From NCBI GenBank assembly GCA_029953615.1, contig CP124529.1, positions 3,782,501 to 3,846,500 of the forward strand: DNA of 64,000 bases, in the 5' to 3' direction. The stretch comes from Pseudomonas putida. GTDB taxonomy: Bacteria > Pseudomonadota > Gammaproteobacteria > Pseudomonadales > Pseudomonadaceae. Positions 29,041 through 38,514 of this stretch are shown here, one piece after another (within the stretch, counting starts at the first letter, position 1; each line of letters begins with the position of its first letter). Both the position numbers and the translations under genes were made by a program. The notes beneath the pieces are model-generated. The model was not told where the DNA came from. It saw only the letters and a list, made by a program, of their open reading frames with translations, and searched no databases.

Positions 29041-30114
29041 CTATTGCTCAGGATCTTCTAGAACTTTTGCGATGCATTGAGAGGAGATTTTTTCTTCTTT
29101 GGGGTCTTGATAAAAAGCCACAATGGATATTTCTCCAGAGGTTTCGGGAATCGGGAATCTTGCGGACTGTGTAGCTTCATACCAGCGAGCAGCATGACGA
29201 TCGCCGTCAATGAGCAGATAAAAAGCAAAATTGCCACTTTCGTGTATTTTTCCATCCAATACAAGTGAGCAATGAGCGAAGACCTCACTCTGGGTTTTGT
29301 AGGCGGCAACAGTGATTTTTGCACCTTTTGAAACTAGCGGCAAAGTAATTGGCAACGATTCTACGTAGTTGTCGGAGGTCACTACAGTGTTCAGTAAAGC
29401 TAAAGCTTCTTTGTAGTAACGCTCGCTATAATGGAAGGGAGATATACCCCAGCGATGTTTTTCGTCTGCTGTCATAATATCGGGCGAAAATTGCAGGAAC
29501 TGATGCTTTTCGAGCCTTTTCTCAAGCTCATTGTACATCCAGTCTAGTTCCTGGTTGGCTTTTTCGGTGGCAGCGAAAGAAACCGGGAACTGTGCATCAG
29601 TCGGGTGTTCAAAGTGGCTTGCCCAATAGACCTTATTAATGATGACAGCATCTAGCTTGCCATGTGACTCCAGCAGGTCCAGGAGTTTTTGCATTCCTTG
29701 AAGCCATAACTCACGGCGTTTCTTGGATCCGTGCTTGATCAATTCGTAACCATCGACGCAACTGTCCGCAAGCAAACCGCTCTCGGTGAGCTCGCTAGAA
29801 TTCGTGATGATATGGCCAGACGGTAGGACGACTAGGTCGAATCTTTCATCGATCAAATCTATTAGTATTACATCGGCATCGTTTAGTTTTTCCGTCTCGG
29901 TGAGCAATTGCTTGGAAAAATCATACGCGACCATGCGCCGTCTAAAGGCTGAAGGTATGCGATTGAGCGCTTCTTCATTCTGGTAAGGCGGGCTACACAG
30001 CGAGGCCATTGACGAGCGTGCGAAGTAATCCGATAACTTAAAGGTCCGGCTTTCCTCTAGGTTGAATATATCTCTAGATACACAGCTACCGTAAATCATT
30101 AAGTTCTTGGTCAC
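29041..30114 (-). CDS. DUF6270 protein with C-terminal beta-sandwich module
   Basis: A 357-residue protein that I place in DUF6270, a family of unknown function found in polysaccharide loci. The N-terminal MIYGSCVSRDIF, VILIDLIDERFD near 85, INKVYWASHF near 160 and WGISPFHYSERYY near 220 suggest an SGNH-hydrolase-like fold with Ser and His active residues; this is inference. Residues about 265-350 form a separate module with NFAFYLLIDGDRHAARWYEATQS (pattern FAFYLL...WYE), matched in the N-terminus of the next minus-strand gene. Its codons are AT-richer than the flanking operons, suggesting transfer. Possible acyltransferase or esterase of the glycan. Confidence 0.6.
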   Translation of the reverse strand: MTKNLMIYGSCVSRDIFNLEESRTFKLSDYFARSSMASLCSPPYQNEEALNRIPSAFRRRMVAYDFSKQLLTETEKLNDADVILIDLIDERFDLVVLPSGHIITNSSELTESGLLADSCVDGYELIKHGSKKRRELWLQGMQKLLDLLESHGKLDAVIINKVYWASHFEHPTDAQFPVSFAATEKANQELDWMYNELEKRLEKHQFLQFSPDIMTADEKHRWGISPFHYSERYYKEALALLNTVVTSDNYVESLPITLPLVSKGAKITVAAYKTQSEVFAHCSLVLDGKIHESGNFAFYLLIDGDRHAARWYEATQSARFPIPETSGEISIVAFYQDPKEEKISSQCIAKVLEDPEQ

Positions 30115-30795
30115 AGTTTACTTCAGCCTTCTATATTTGTGATTTACATAAGTGGGAATGGAACCCGCTCCGTCAGGCCGCTCCTTGGATCCAGACCGCT
30201 AGGCGCCCAGGCTACAGACGGAGCCTCGGTTGCCAGCGCAACTGGAAAAATCATTATCCATAGACGGGTTCAGGATTGCAACGTGCAGCATTCTTGGCTC
30301 CCTCGCCCAGCCATTGTCATGAACAAGCGCGAAATGGATCCAAATAATTGTTCAAATCAGGAACTTTTCTCGCTTGCAGATGTATAGCGCACAGGGAGTG
30401 CTAGGACGATGCCTGCAGGAGAGCGATGGCTACTGCAAGTGCACCAAGACCCACTTGTAGACTAGGCTGACGTTGAGGTTACAAGGAGGCCTATCCGGAA
30501 AAAGAAGCGCTAGGTTCCGAACGCTCTAATTGACCTAGGTTTTGGAGGACTTGAGGAAGGCACGTGCCGAGAGCACACCAAGAATCCGCTTGATGGGGCG
30601 GAATGGTGTTACACCTTGAATAGACGGAGACCATGGTATTCGATGGACGGGCAAGAAGGTGTGTTGGGACGGAAAGGTTATAGCAAGTGCTGGCTTCTGT
30701 AATATATCGAAGAGTGGAAGCAGGTTCTAGGGTGTGGCGCTGTAAACAGGCTGGTCGTTAGAGCGCGCCTCAAGTTAAATGAGGCGCATACTAGA
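30115..30795. other. Gap of 681 bases without an intact gene
   Basis: Only short open frames are present (for example 30139-30387 plus, ending in stop codons with no known motif) and none has a ribosome site with a convincing product. I could not recognise a transposase remnant. A hairpin at 30765-30787 sits at the right end, just past the asparagine-synthase-like gene. The gap may be a decayed gene or an insertion scar within the AT-rich islet. Confidence 0.5.
30765..30787 (-). terminator. Candidate terminator of the asparagine-synthase-like gene
   Basis: GCGCCTCA / TGAGGCGC with a 7-base loop begins 8 bases past the stop of the minus-strand gene. The following tract on the minus strand (GCTCTAACG) is not T-rich, so termination would be weak. 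Confidence 0.4.
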
Positions 30796-32965
30796 CTATT
30801 CGATGATGCGAATTTGATGGGCCAGAGAAATTATCTTGGTGTACAGATTTTGGAAGTGAGTTCCACTGCTCTGCCCTTTGAAGTTGTTTTTTGCAAAGTA
30901 GAAAACGGGAACGGCAAATTTATCTATAAGGTCTTCATTGCTTTGACAGATGATTTTGAGTGCCTCGACAATATAGTCGAGTCTTGAGTCAAGTATGGTT
31001 GAGAATTGACGTCTGTATAGATCGTAGTTATCGCAGCGAACGGTTCGAAGATCGCGTTTCCGTTGTTGTGTGTTTTCCCAGTCTTCTCTGCCTGTATTGA
31101 TTTCCAATTTAATATGGCTGAGGTAGGGAGGGGTATTTTCCAACTTGCCGGATAGTTTGTGTTTTGCCTCATTGTCCATGTCGCTTTCGTAGGGGTACTG
31201 GGCGAGGAACGGATTGAGAGCATTCATAAGGTCAAGTTGCAGTTTTACGCTTTTGTGATTTGAAAAACAACGTTTCTTTAATTCGAATGCTGACTTTGAT
31301 TGTAATATCGCAAATTCCGGACCAGAAATATCAGCCCTCAGGCTGTCGCTGCAGTGAAGGCCGTTGCGGTAGTAGAGATAATGTAGGTCGAATTTTTCTA
31401 GTGCACTGAAGCCAGGCAGTAATTTCAGTTCATCTGAAAATACTTTCTTGTTTGATTCGTGGATTTCAGAGTTGGCACCAAAAAGAGAGAGGTAGCCGAA
31501 TTTTTCGAAATAGCGGTCTGCAAAGCTATTTACATGCGCTGTATCCAGTTCGCTATTAAAGTGGAGGCGTGCGAAGTATGGGCGCGCCACAATTTCTCCG
31601 CCGAAACCGGTGATTCGTATGGTGCCAGGTCTTTCTGTTTTCAGGTTTGAGTAATTGAATGAGTAGTATGTGCCTAAGTAGTAGCTCGAGATATTTTCGT
31701 ATAGGGTTTTTGGTGGGGGCATGTAGATGGTTTCGATTGTTTCATCGTATTTATAGCCGTACTTGGAGTTTATAGCTAGTGCTACATTTAATTCATCGGG
31801 CGCGCCACGAGTATCTTGGCTGTTTATAACTATTCTATCTCGATGTTCAGGTAGGTTCGTAACAGCACTGAATACCAGTCTGGAATCCATGCCGCCTGAC
31901 ACGTCTACAATTATCTTCTCAAATTTTGGGTTTTGTGCGACTAAATCTAAATTTAGAATTATCTCCTTCCTGGCCCTTTCGAGAAGCGCGAGGTACTCTT
32001 CAATTAGAGACATCTCTTCCATCATACAGTGTTGAGGCAATGGACTTGTCGGTAACATGCATCCCTTCATTGTCGAAATAGATGTATTTGTCGATGGGTA
32101 GGCATATGACATCTTTCACGTCCATATGGCGTGAAAAGTTCTGGTAGAAAGGTTGAAGGCCAATAAAATTTAGTTTGGATAGTGCGATGTCATAATCTAT
32201 TTGAAGTTTGATTTTTGCTGCTTTCAAGGCTTTTAAAAGTAGGTGGTAGCTATTGCTTAATAATGTATTGTTCCCTTGCTTGTAGTAATAAATCTTTGAG
32301 AAGCCGAAATAGTCAGTATGTATCGAGACGCGCTCTCCACGCTGACTGATCATGGTGAAGTTGCCTACCGAGCTATTAAAGTCTTCCGCCGCTAGGTCAT
32401 CGCTTATATCGGCCTCACCAAATATGAATCGTGACTTGCTGATTGCAGTCCCGGAAAACAGCATGATGCTGTTGGAGTTGAGAGGTTCTGCGAACTGATA
32501 TAGCTTCAAGGAGCCGTTTGCTAGTTCGAGATTCTGGGTCTTCTTGAGATTTGGGTCTATCTCTGTGGAAAGAATGGGAGGGCTCGGGTGCATCGAGTCA
32601 GTGTAATGTATAAGAAAGCTCGAGAATGGCTCTGTCAATGTATATAGATTAGGCTCATTTATTTCGAGGGATGTTTCTTCGCTCCAGCGTGCTCTCAATT
32701 CTGATGAGCATGAAGGGGTATAAAAAAATATGCTGCCTGAGCGTTTGAGGGTGTTAGTGTCGTCACGCTTTAGGTGCGCCTGTATATAATAACTTCCAGG
32801 TTCCTCAAGAGTCTTTGAGAAGCTAGGCTCGCTTGTCCAGCCGCTTCGATGAACAGTAACTCCGTCTCTCATTAGATAAAAGTAGAATTGATCATCAGGT
32901 TGTTTGGCTGTCTGAATCGTGCAGTAAATCGTAGAATCTATAATTTTTGCTTCAAGTGCGAACAA
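30796..32965 (-). pseudogene. Asparagine-synthase-like ATP-pyrophosphatase protein split by a frameshift
   Basis: Two overlapping frames make one protein of about 722 residues. The first (32965 to 32000) begins with a beta-sandwich module (DQFYFYLMRDGVTVHRSGW), then a region like the N-terminal domain of asparagine synthase (YFGFSKIYYYKQGNNTLLSNSYHLLLKAL). The second carries MSLIEEYLALLERARKE and the PP-loop VDVSGGMDSRLVF, which binds ATP to adenylate a carboxylate. Frame is lost near 32020; dropping one G of GG there restores LYDEEMSLIEEYL. There is no N-terminal Cys, so glutamine hydrolysis is not expected. Start is TTG 32965. AT-rich. It could amidate or ligate a sugar carboxylate such as ManNAcA; unproven. 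Confidence 0.65.
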
Positions 32966-33397
32966 TCGGAGGACTCCCGTGCTGGTTTAAGTATTTTCAG
33001 TTATTGATGATAGGAGCGAAGTCTAACGCTGCGTGATGAATGGTGGCGTTATGATATAGTGCGATATGTTGTACTTAAAAGTACATCTATTGTCAATGGT
33101 CTGGATAATTGATAAGCGCAGCAAGCACTGGCTTTTGCACGCTTAATGGTTTTGGGTGGAGGAGGATGAGGGGTAGGCAGCGAATCCGAAATGAGGAATC
33201 GCTTCTTGAGACGGACTTGGAGTTCTTCGGGAGAGAAGTAAAGCGCTGAGCATAGTGCTTAGATACTGTGATCGGCGTAATGCGGGTTGTAGTAGGTGGA
33301 CTTACTTCTTAGGGTATTTTAGAATATTCCCATTATTTGGTGAATAATGGGAATATCAGGTCAAGTTATAAATGGTATGTTATTGCTGGCTAAGAAA
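32966..33397. other. Gap of 432 bases: upstream region of the islet gene, with an AT-rich hairpin
   Basis: No gene is visible. A perfect 14-bp hairpin ATATTCCCATTATT / AATAATGGGAATAT with loop TGGTG (33324-33356) lies 42 bases past the stop of the small lipoprotein gene and may end the long minus-strand operon. The AT-rich stretch 32990-33110 is a likely promoter area for the asparagine-synthase-like gene. Confidence 0.5.
33324..33356 (-). terminator. Candidate terminator at the end of the minus-strand operon
   Basis: Perfect 14-bp AT-rich stem with loop TGGTG downstream of the lipoprotein gene at 33398. On the minus strand it is followed by CTAAAATACCC, not a clear T run. Confidence 0.4.
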
Positions 33398-33778
33398 CTA
33401 TAGTTGCTTCTCTTGCCAATAGATGCTGACCAAGGATGGGTTTTTGTCGTTGATCAATACCCCGATGGTAGGCGAATTCTTTTTGAGATAGTGAACCTTC
33501 AGTGAGGAAGCAGAATTTGGCTGCTCAGAGGCTACGTAGCCCAACGCACGGAAGCGCTCATCCACTTTAGCCTTGGCAGCATCTTGAGCCAGATTGTATT
33601 GTACATCGATACTTTTAAAGGTGCCGTTCTCAATAGGCTTGCTGGTGTTCTTGGTGATGCTGCCCTCAAGGGTCAGTTTCTCGCCCGTAGGGAGTTGAAT
33701 ATCAACGCCTTTTTCCTCATTGCAGCCGCCCAAAGCGAGCAGGCAGGACAAAACGGCAACGCAGGTGATTTTTTTCAT
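33398..33778 (-). CDS. Small lipoprotein, paralogue of the 38089-38502 product
   Basis: A 126-residue predicted lipoprotein. MKKITCVAVLSCLLALGGC is a signal peptide with lipobox LGGC (Cys 19), so the mature protein is lipid-anchored, probably in the outer membrane. The mature part has no named domain. Its C-terminus (LKVHYLKKNSPTIGVLI ... SIYWQEK) matches that of the lipoprotein at 38089-38502. Last gene of the minus-strand operon, 72 bases after a GT4 gene. Confidence 0.7.
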   Translation of the reverse strand: MKKITCVAVLSCLLALGGCNEEKGVDIQLPTGEKLTLEGSITKNTSKPIENGTFKSIDVQYNLAQDAAKAKVDERFRALGYVASEQPNSASSLKVHYLKKNSPTIGVLINDKNPSLVSIYWQEKQL

Positions 33779-33850
33779 TTTGAACTGTAAACCTAGGGTT
33801 GTTAGTGTGGAGACGTAATTTCAAATTTTACCAAGCTTGGCAGCGGGTTG

Positions 33851-35068
33851 CTATTCCGTTTGCTTGAACTCCGCATGCTTGGGTGAGGTTTTGAGCAAGT
33901 CGAAGGCCATCCTCCTTTTGATAGCTTTTCTTGAATACTTTTGTATAAAATCATTTCGAGCAGTCTGGCGAAATTCCAGGCTTCTGAAGGATCTTATTGC
34001 GTCCTCGATATCGCATGGATTGAAAACGGCTGCATTCTGAATTCGGTTGCTGGCAAAACGGCCTGGGTAGCCCGATAGGCCGGCTAGTATCGGTTTTTCA
34101 GTGGCTGCGTACTCGAACAGCTTTGATGGCAGCACGCGACGGAAAGCCTTCATGTCATTCAGGTGCAAAAACAGAACATCAGCTTCACGATAGAGATTAA
34201 GTAGGGCATCACGCTTCATTGGCGGAGTCAGGTAAACGTTGCTCACCTTTTCGCTTTCAAGCGCTTTTTTAAGCCGGTCAGCAGCACCGCCAGATCCAAT
34301 GATGTGGAAATCCACTTCCTTTTCCAGGCGTTTGGCCAGTTGCGGCACAATTAGATGTAAACCTTGGCCTGCACCTATGTTCCCTGCATATACAATTTTT
34401 AGTTTGCGTGGTAGTGCTGGGAGGCTTTGCACTGCAACTGTTGCCGGGAGTGGTGTCAGGAACAGCTCATCGATTCCGTTCGTATAGAAGGTAAAGGCTT
34501 TTTCCGGATAGCGTTTTTTAAAATATGAGGTGAACCCTGGTGAAATAAGATTCACTTTGGTGGCTTGCCGGATGGTGGTAGCCTCTACCGATGAAAAGAT
34601 TGCAGAGGTTATTCTTCCAAGTGCAGGAGGGAGCACCCCTTGCAAGGTGTCGACAAAAATGTCCCTGATGTCCAGGTATAGCTTGGTCCCAGTTCTTTTG
34701 GAGATATAGGCCCCTAGCGAAGCGGTCATCAGGCGTGACGAGGTGGCAAAGATCAAATCGTATTGCTTGTTTCTGGCTGCCTTGCACACTTGCATGGCAA
34801 AACTGCCGAAAGAAAAAGCCTGGTCAACAAAACCACTTTTGTGTGAAGGCACGGCAAGACGCCGTACAGTGAGATTGGAAAACCGCTCATAGCTGGGCGC
34901 GGTAGCCTTGAAGGTATGATACCGATTGGGCTGGGTGGTGATGACATCGATTTCCACGTGGTCGCTGACATTATCCAGAAGCGCGTTTACCAGGGCTTCC
35001 GCACGGAAAGACCCTGCCGACAGGTCCGGTGGATAGTAAAAGCTCAAAAAGAGAATGCGAGTTTTCAC
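33851..35068 (-). CDS. GT4 glycosyltransferase (WbuB-like)
   Basis: A 405-residue GT-B enzyme. ILFLSFYYPPDLSAGSFRAEAL at the N-terminus, YLDIRDIFVDTL near 130, FYTNGIDELFL at the domain junction, KIVYAGNIGAGQGL and the PSKLFEYAATEKPILAGLSG donor motif at about 325 are typical of WbuB/WbjE-like transferases, many of which transfer amino-deoxyhexoses. GTG start. It follows the next upstream gene by 6 bases. Confidence 0.85.
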   Translation of the reverse strand: MKTRILFLSFYYPPDLSAGSFRAEALVNALLDNVSDHVEIDVITTQPNRYHTFKATAPSYERFSNLTVRRLAVPSHKSGFVDQAFSFGSFAMQVCKAARNKQYDLIFATSSRLMTASLGAYISKRTGTKLYLDIRDIFVDTLQGVLPPALGRITSAIFSSVEATTIRQATKVNLISPGFTSYFKKRYPEKAFTFYTNGIDELFLTPLPATVAVQSLPALPRKLKIVYAGNIGAGQGLHLIVPQLAKRLEKEVDFHIIGSGGAADRLKKALESEKVSNVYLTPPMKRDALLNLYREADVLFLHLNDMKAFRRVLPSKLFEYAATEKPILAGLSGYPGRFASNRIQNAAVFNPCDIEDAIRSFRSLEFRQTARNDFIQKYSRKAIKRRMAFDLLKTSPKHAEFKQTE

Positions 35069-35074
35069 GGTCGG

Positions 35075-36310
35075 TTACCTGGCTTGAGCCGGGGCAAACA
35101 ACACCCGTTCATATAGATCGACTAGGCTCTTTTCCTGTGTTTCCCAGTTCAGATTCCGTGCGGTAATTCTCGCATTGCGGGCAAAGCGTTCGCGAAGCTC
35201 GTGATCGCCAAGCAACTTCACAAGCGTGTTGCTTAACGCCTGCTCGTCATTTTCTGGCACCAGCAAGCCGATTTCGTTGGCTCTGACAATTTTGCGGATC
35301 TCTGGAAAATCCGTGGCCACCACCGGCAACCCGGCGATCACATACTCGAAGAGTTTGTTTGAATCCGTCGTGTAATGATTGAGGCATGTGTTCTCGATTG
35401 GCTGTACACCAATGTCGGCGGATGCTGTATAGGCCGGTAATTCTGCCAATGCCACTGTCGGAATGAAGTGGACTTTATGTTGAATATTCAATTCATGTGC
35501 CAACGCCATGAGTGGCTGAGCCAGCCGGCCCCCGCCTATCAGCACGAAGAAGCAATCAGGCACATGCTGTGCGCAGCGGATCAGCTTTTCCAGGCCGCGC
35601 CCTTGTTGCAAGCCGCCCTGGTACACCACGATCGGCCATGGTTCAAGCAGCCCCAGTTCATCCCTGATCTTGTTGGAACGCGGACTCTCGACAAGTCTCG
35701 GGCGGTTTTGCAGTACCAGTGGCCGCTGCACGCCATAGGCTCTGGCGAAGTATTTGGCGCGTGCGTCGGTGGTGGTGATGGTGCCATTGGCACACGGCAT
35801 CAGCCGTTTTTCGACGAACCCCACCACTTTTCTCAAGCTCTTGTAACCTTCGCGGCTGGTACTGATTTCATGTGCGTCATATACCAGCTTGGCTTGCGAC
35901 AGCTTTGCAGCCAGCCAGGCAGTCGGCAGGGTATTTACATCATGTGAATGAACCACCGGAGCACGGTACTCAAGCATCTTGAGTAGCAGGGCAAAGTGGG
36001 TCCAGCCGCGCGCGATGGCTCTGAATATCAGCATCTTAAGGCTGGGTTTGATCGAGGCGGGTTTGGCTGCCTCGACAGTGGCCTTGGCGGTAACCGGTAT
36101 ATTTTTCTTTCGCAGTTTCCACAGGGGGGACCGGGCTACGCGCACGACTTCAATGCCGTCCTGCAGTACAGTGTGCTCCTGGGTAACGCCTGGCGTATGT
36201 AGCGCAAACACCCTCACCTTGTAGCCAGCACGTTGCAGCGTTTGCGCTTCCTTCATTACGCGCGCATCATTCAGGAACTCATTCCAGACGATCATCGAGA
36301 CTTTTGTCAT
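35075..36310 (-). CDS. GT4 glycosyltransferase
   Basis: A 411-residue GT-B enzyme. MIVWNEFLNDARVMKEAQTL at the N-terminus, VVHSHDVNTLPTAW and LVYDAHEIS near 120-150, QGGLQQGRGLEKLI starting the second domain, and DSNKLFEYVIAGLPVVATDFPE as donor site. It overlaps the upstream membrane-protein gene by 4 bases. Sugar specificity is unknown; UDP-ManNAcA made by the operon's WecBC is a candidate donor. Confidence 0.87.
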   Translation of the reverse strand: MTKVSMIVWNEFLNDARVMKEAQTLQRAGYKVRVFALHTPGVTQEHTVLQDGIEVVRVARSPLWKLRKKNIPVTAKATVEAAKPASIKPSLKMLIFRAIARGWTHFALLLKMLEYRAPVVHSHDVNTLPTAWLAAKLSQAKLVYDAHEISTSREGYKSLRKVVGFVEKRLMPCANGTITTTDARAKYFARAYGVQRPLVLQNRPRLVESPRSNKIRDELGLLEPWPIVVYQGGLQQGRGLEKLIRCAQHVPDCFFVLIGGGRLAQPLMALAHELNIQHKVHFIPTVALAELPAYTASADIGVQPIENTCLNHYTTDSNKLFEYVIAGLPVVATDFPEIRKIVRANEIGLLVPENDEQALSNTLVKLLGDHELRERFARNARITARNLNWETQEKSLVDLYERVLFAPAQAR

Positions 36311-38046
36311 TGCGTCACCACCTCTGCAGCTGCAGGTGTATCAAAAATCTCAATGCAATTAACGATGTCGGGTGTCAATGCAAGGGCCGCCGAATAGTCT
36401 TTTCGCACGATATGTCTTTCCAGCATGTACATCAGTGCGGCCAACCACACTTTATGAGGGTCGATCGACGCCAGCACCTGGCGTTGATCTGCGCTGCGCA
36501 GTGTTTCAAACAGTGCGTCCTTCTGGGCAACTGGCCAGCTGCAGCCAATTGCTTCGATTCGCCAATTGCTCCAGTGGCTGAGCACAAAGCCGGAACCAGG
36601 CGAAGCCAGAAGCGTGTTGTTGGTGATATCCAGCGGTACGATCTGGCGGGGAAGCGTGGCGAGATAGCCGTTAATGGCAGACAAGTTGTCGATGATATTA
36701 TCGACGTTACTCGTGTCATCCTCGTTGATGCAGGCCAGGCGCAACGCGTTGATTGTGGTTTCATCGAGGCGCTGCTCAAGGTACAGGCGTGTACGCGTAA
36801 ACTGCGTGATCAGCTCTGCAGAGGGTTCGAGCAGCAGCAGTTTTCGTGCGATCGCAAGAATGCCTTCGCCAATCTTCCGACCGCCGATCAGCTTTTCAGC
36901 GCCGTCAAACTTGTAGACATGGCAGTCAATATCGTTCACCCGATAGTGACCAACGAATGGCAGGTCTGGAAGACCATGTTGCGTAGACAGCAGCGTGCGC
37001 TCCTGCAAGGCGGAAGATGAAATGTTGCTTCCAAATACTTTGACCAGCAATGTACCGGTGTCGTCCTGCTGTTCCAGTTGCAGGGTGAACGCATAAATAT
37101 CGGCAAAGCCGACCTGGTGCCAATGCATCTTGTAGCCGTCGGCTGCTTCCAGGCCTAGCTTATCTAGCAGTGCCTTGACCCACTTTTCCCTGTTCTCGGC
37201 ATCCAGAATGTATTCCAGGCCGTTACTCTGTGGTCGAAGCTCGATAAGAGGCTGGGATTGATAGAACAATGCGTTGACTTGTCGATGCTGAATACGCAGG
37301 CCGATCACGTCCAGGATCATGCTGGACAGCCTCTGCAGCCCTTGGCGCATAATCAGCACGGCAATCACTGCATTGAAAATCTTGCTGTGCTGGTAATACA
37401 GGAAGTCGGTAACCAGGAAGAAAAAGCTCAGGAGAAAGCCAGTTGCGGCCAGGGCGTTGAGAATCGGGCCGTAATGATGATGAAAGCTCTCGCGGACTCT
37501 TCTGATGTGGTTGTAGGCCAGGACGCTAACGCTGCTGGCAATGACCAGGTAAACAAGAATCGCCAGCAGCAAGCTTGGGTACACATACAATAATGCGAGC
37601 GCGCTCAGGCTGAAGAAAGCTGCGCCGGCCATGGCACGATTGAAGCGCGAGTAAGCGTTGGTGGCAATCTTGTCCTGGTTCTCGAACAGGTTCAGCTTCG
37701 AAGTGCGTGCCAGAAGCTTTTGCGTGCCGTTGCGACAAAGCAGCGCGCTGGCCAGTTCTGATAACAGGTAGGCGACGTAGCAAAGCGCTGCCGCTGCGGT
37801 CAGTGAATATATCAGATGATCTTTTTCAAGCGTATGCAAAATGGACGGGAAATAGGCAGGTATTTTTTCCGAGCCCAGCAGAATGATGACTTTGAGTGGC
37901 AGGAAAAACGCCAAGAGAAGAAATATCTGGCTCGCTAAAGTGCTGATTTGGACCAAAAGCGTAATAATGGGTACAACCCGGACGAATTTTACGCCCAGGG
38001 AAATGCACCAACCGGTAGTCGCTTTGATCTGCTGTTGAAGTTTCAT
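36307..38046 (-). CDS. Membrane protein with a possible kinase-like C-terminal domain
   Basis: About 579 residues (587 if ATG 38070 is used). The N-terminal half has five or six hydrophobic segments between about 15 and 245. The C-terminal 330 residues look soluble. In them TGTLLVKVFGS could be a kinase-like beta-3 lysine and VPLDITNNTLLASPGSGFVLSHWSNW loosely resembles the catalytic-loop and metal-site region of aminoglycoside-phosphotransferase-like kinases, but the usual HGD is missing. I do not recognise the family. Flanked by a lipoprotein and glycosyltransferases, it may modify or export the glycan. Sugar or lipid kinase, pseudokinase or scaffold are all possible. Confidence 0.5.
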   Translation of the reverse strand: MKLQQQIKATTGWCISLGVKFVRVVPIITLLVQISTLASQIFLLLAFFLPLKVIILLGSEKIPAYFPSILHTLEKDHLIYSLTAAAALCYVAYLLSELASALLCRNGTQKLLARTSKLNLFENQDKIATNAYSRFNRAMAGAAFFSLSALALLYVYPSLLLAILVYLVIASSVSVLAYNHIRRVRESFHHHYGPILNALAATGFLLSFFFLVTDFLYYQHSKIFNAVIAVLIMRQGLQRLSSMILDVIGLRIQHRQVNALFYQSQPLIELRPQSNGLEYILDAENREKWVKALLDKLGLEAADGYKMHWHQVGFADIYAFTLQLEQQDDTGTLLVKVFGSNISSSALQERTLLSTQHGLPDLPFVGHYRVNDIDCHVYKFDGAEKLIGGRKIGEGILAIARKLLLLEPSAELITQFTRTRLYLEQRLDETTINALRLACINEDDTSNVDNIIDNLSAINGYLATLPRQIVPLDITNNTLLASPGSGFVLSHWSNWRIEAIGCSWPVAQKDALFETLRSADQRQVLASIDPHKVWLAALMYMLERHIVRKDYSAALALTPDIVNCIEIFDTPAAAEVVTQ

Positions 38047-38088
38047 ATCAAACCGCAAGCGTATGTGCAAATTTCGTGCTTGTTTCCA

Positions 38089-38502
38089 TCACTTTTCCTG
38101 CCAATAAATACTGGCGAGAGTTTCGTAACCGTCGTCATTGTTATGTGTGGTAAAAATTGCGCCAATCGGAGGTACAGACTTTTTGTAATACTGTACCTTG
38201 AACTGATTGGAGTCATTGACGATGATCTTGCGGGTGTAGCCATTGGCTTTCAGTACCGCGTACACGTCATTTTCGGCAATTTTATCCACGCCGGAGTAAA
38301 CGAATTCATGCATGCTCAGGAACCCCGCATTGTTGGGTTTCCTGTGCGATTTCTGATGCGTCCCTCTGAGTAGCACGTAAGTGGAGTCACTCAGATGCAG
38401 GGCATTGGCAGGCTTTACATCTGTAATTACATCGGCTGCAGGTGGCTGTTCGCAACCGGTCAGTATTGCCAGCAGCACGATAATGAAAACGTATGGCTTC
38501 AT
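38089..38502 (-). CDS. Small lipoprotein, paralogue of the 33398-33778 product
   Basis: A 137-residue predicted lipoprotein: MKPYVFIIVLLAILTGC is a short signal peptide ending in the LTGC lipobox (Cys 17). The mature chain ends in FKVQYYKKSVPPIGAIF ... LASIYWQEK, clearly related to the operon's other lipoprotein. No named domain. It sits 12 bases after the rhamnosyltransferase-DUF6270 gene. A periplasmic or outer-membrane role in glycan export or display is inferred only from context. Confidence 0.68.
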   Translation of the reverse strand: MKPYVFIIVLLAILTGCEQPPAADVITDVKPANALHLSDSTYVLLRGTHQKSHRKPNNAGFLSMHEFVYSGVDKIAENDVYAVLKANGYTRKIIVNDSNQFKVQYYKKSVPPIGAIFTTHNNDDGYETLASIYWQEK

Positions 38503-38514
38503 GGTGTGGTCACT

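Noticed and set aside
30139..30387. 82-codon plus-strand frame in the islet gap
   Set aside because: No recognisable motif or ribosome site and atypical composition.
32000..32112. Programmed frameshift in the asparagine-synthase-like gene
   Set aside because: No slippery heptamer, stop-codon context or downstream hairpin; five other genes show the same single-base displacement, so an insertion error or mutation is simpler.
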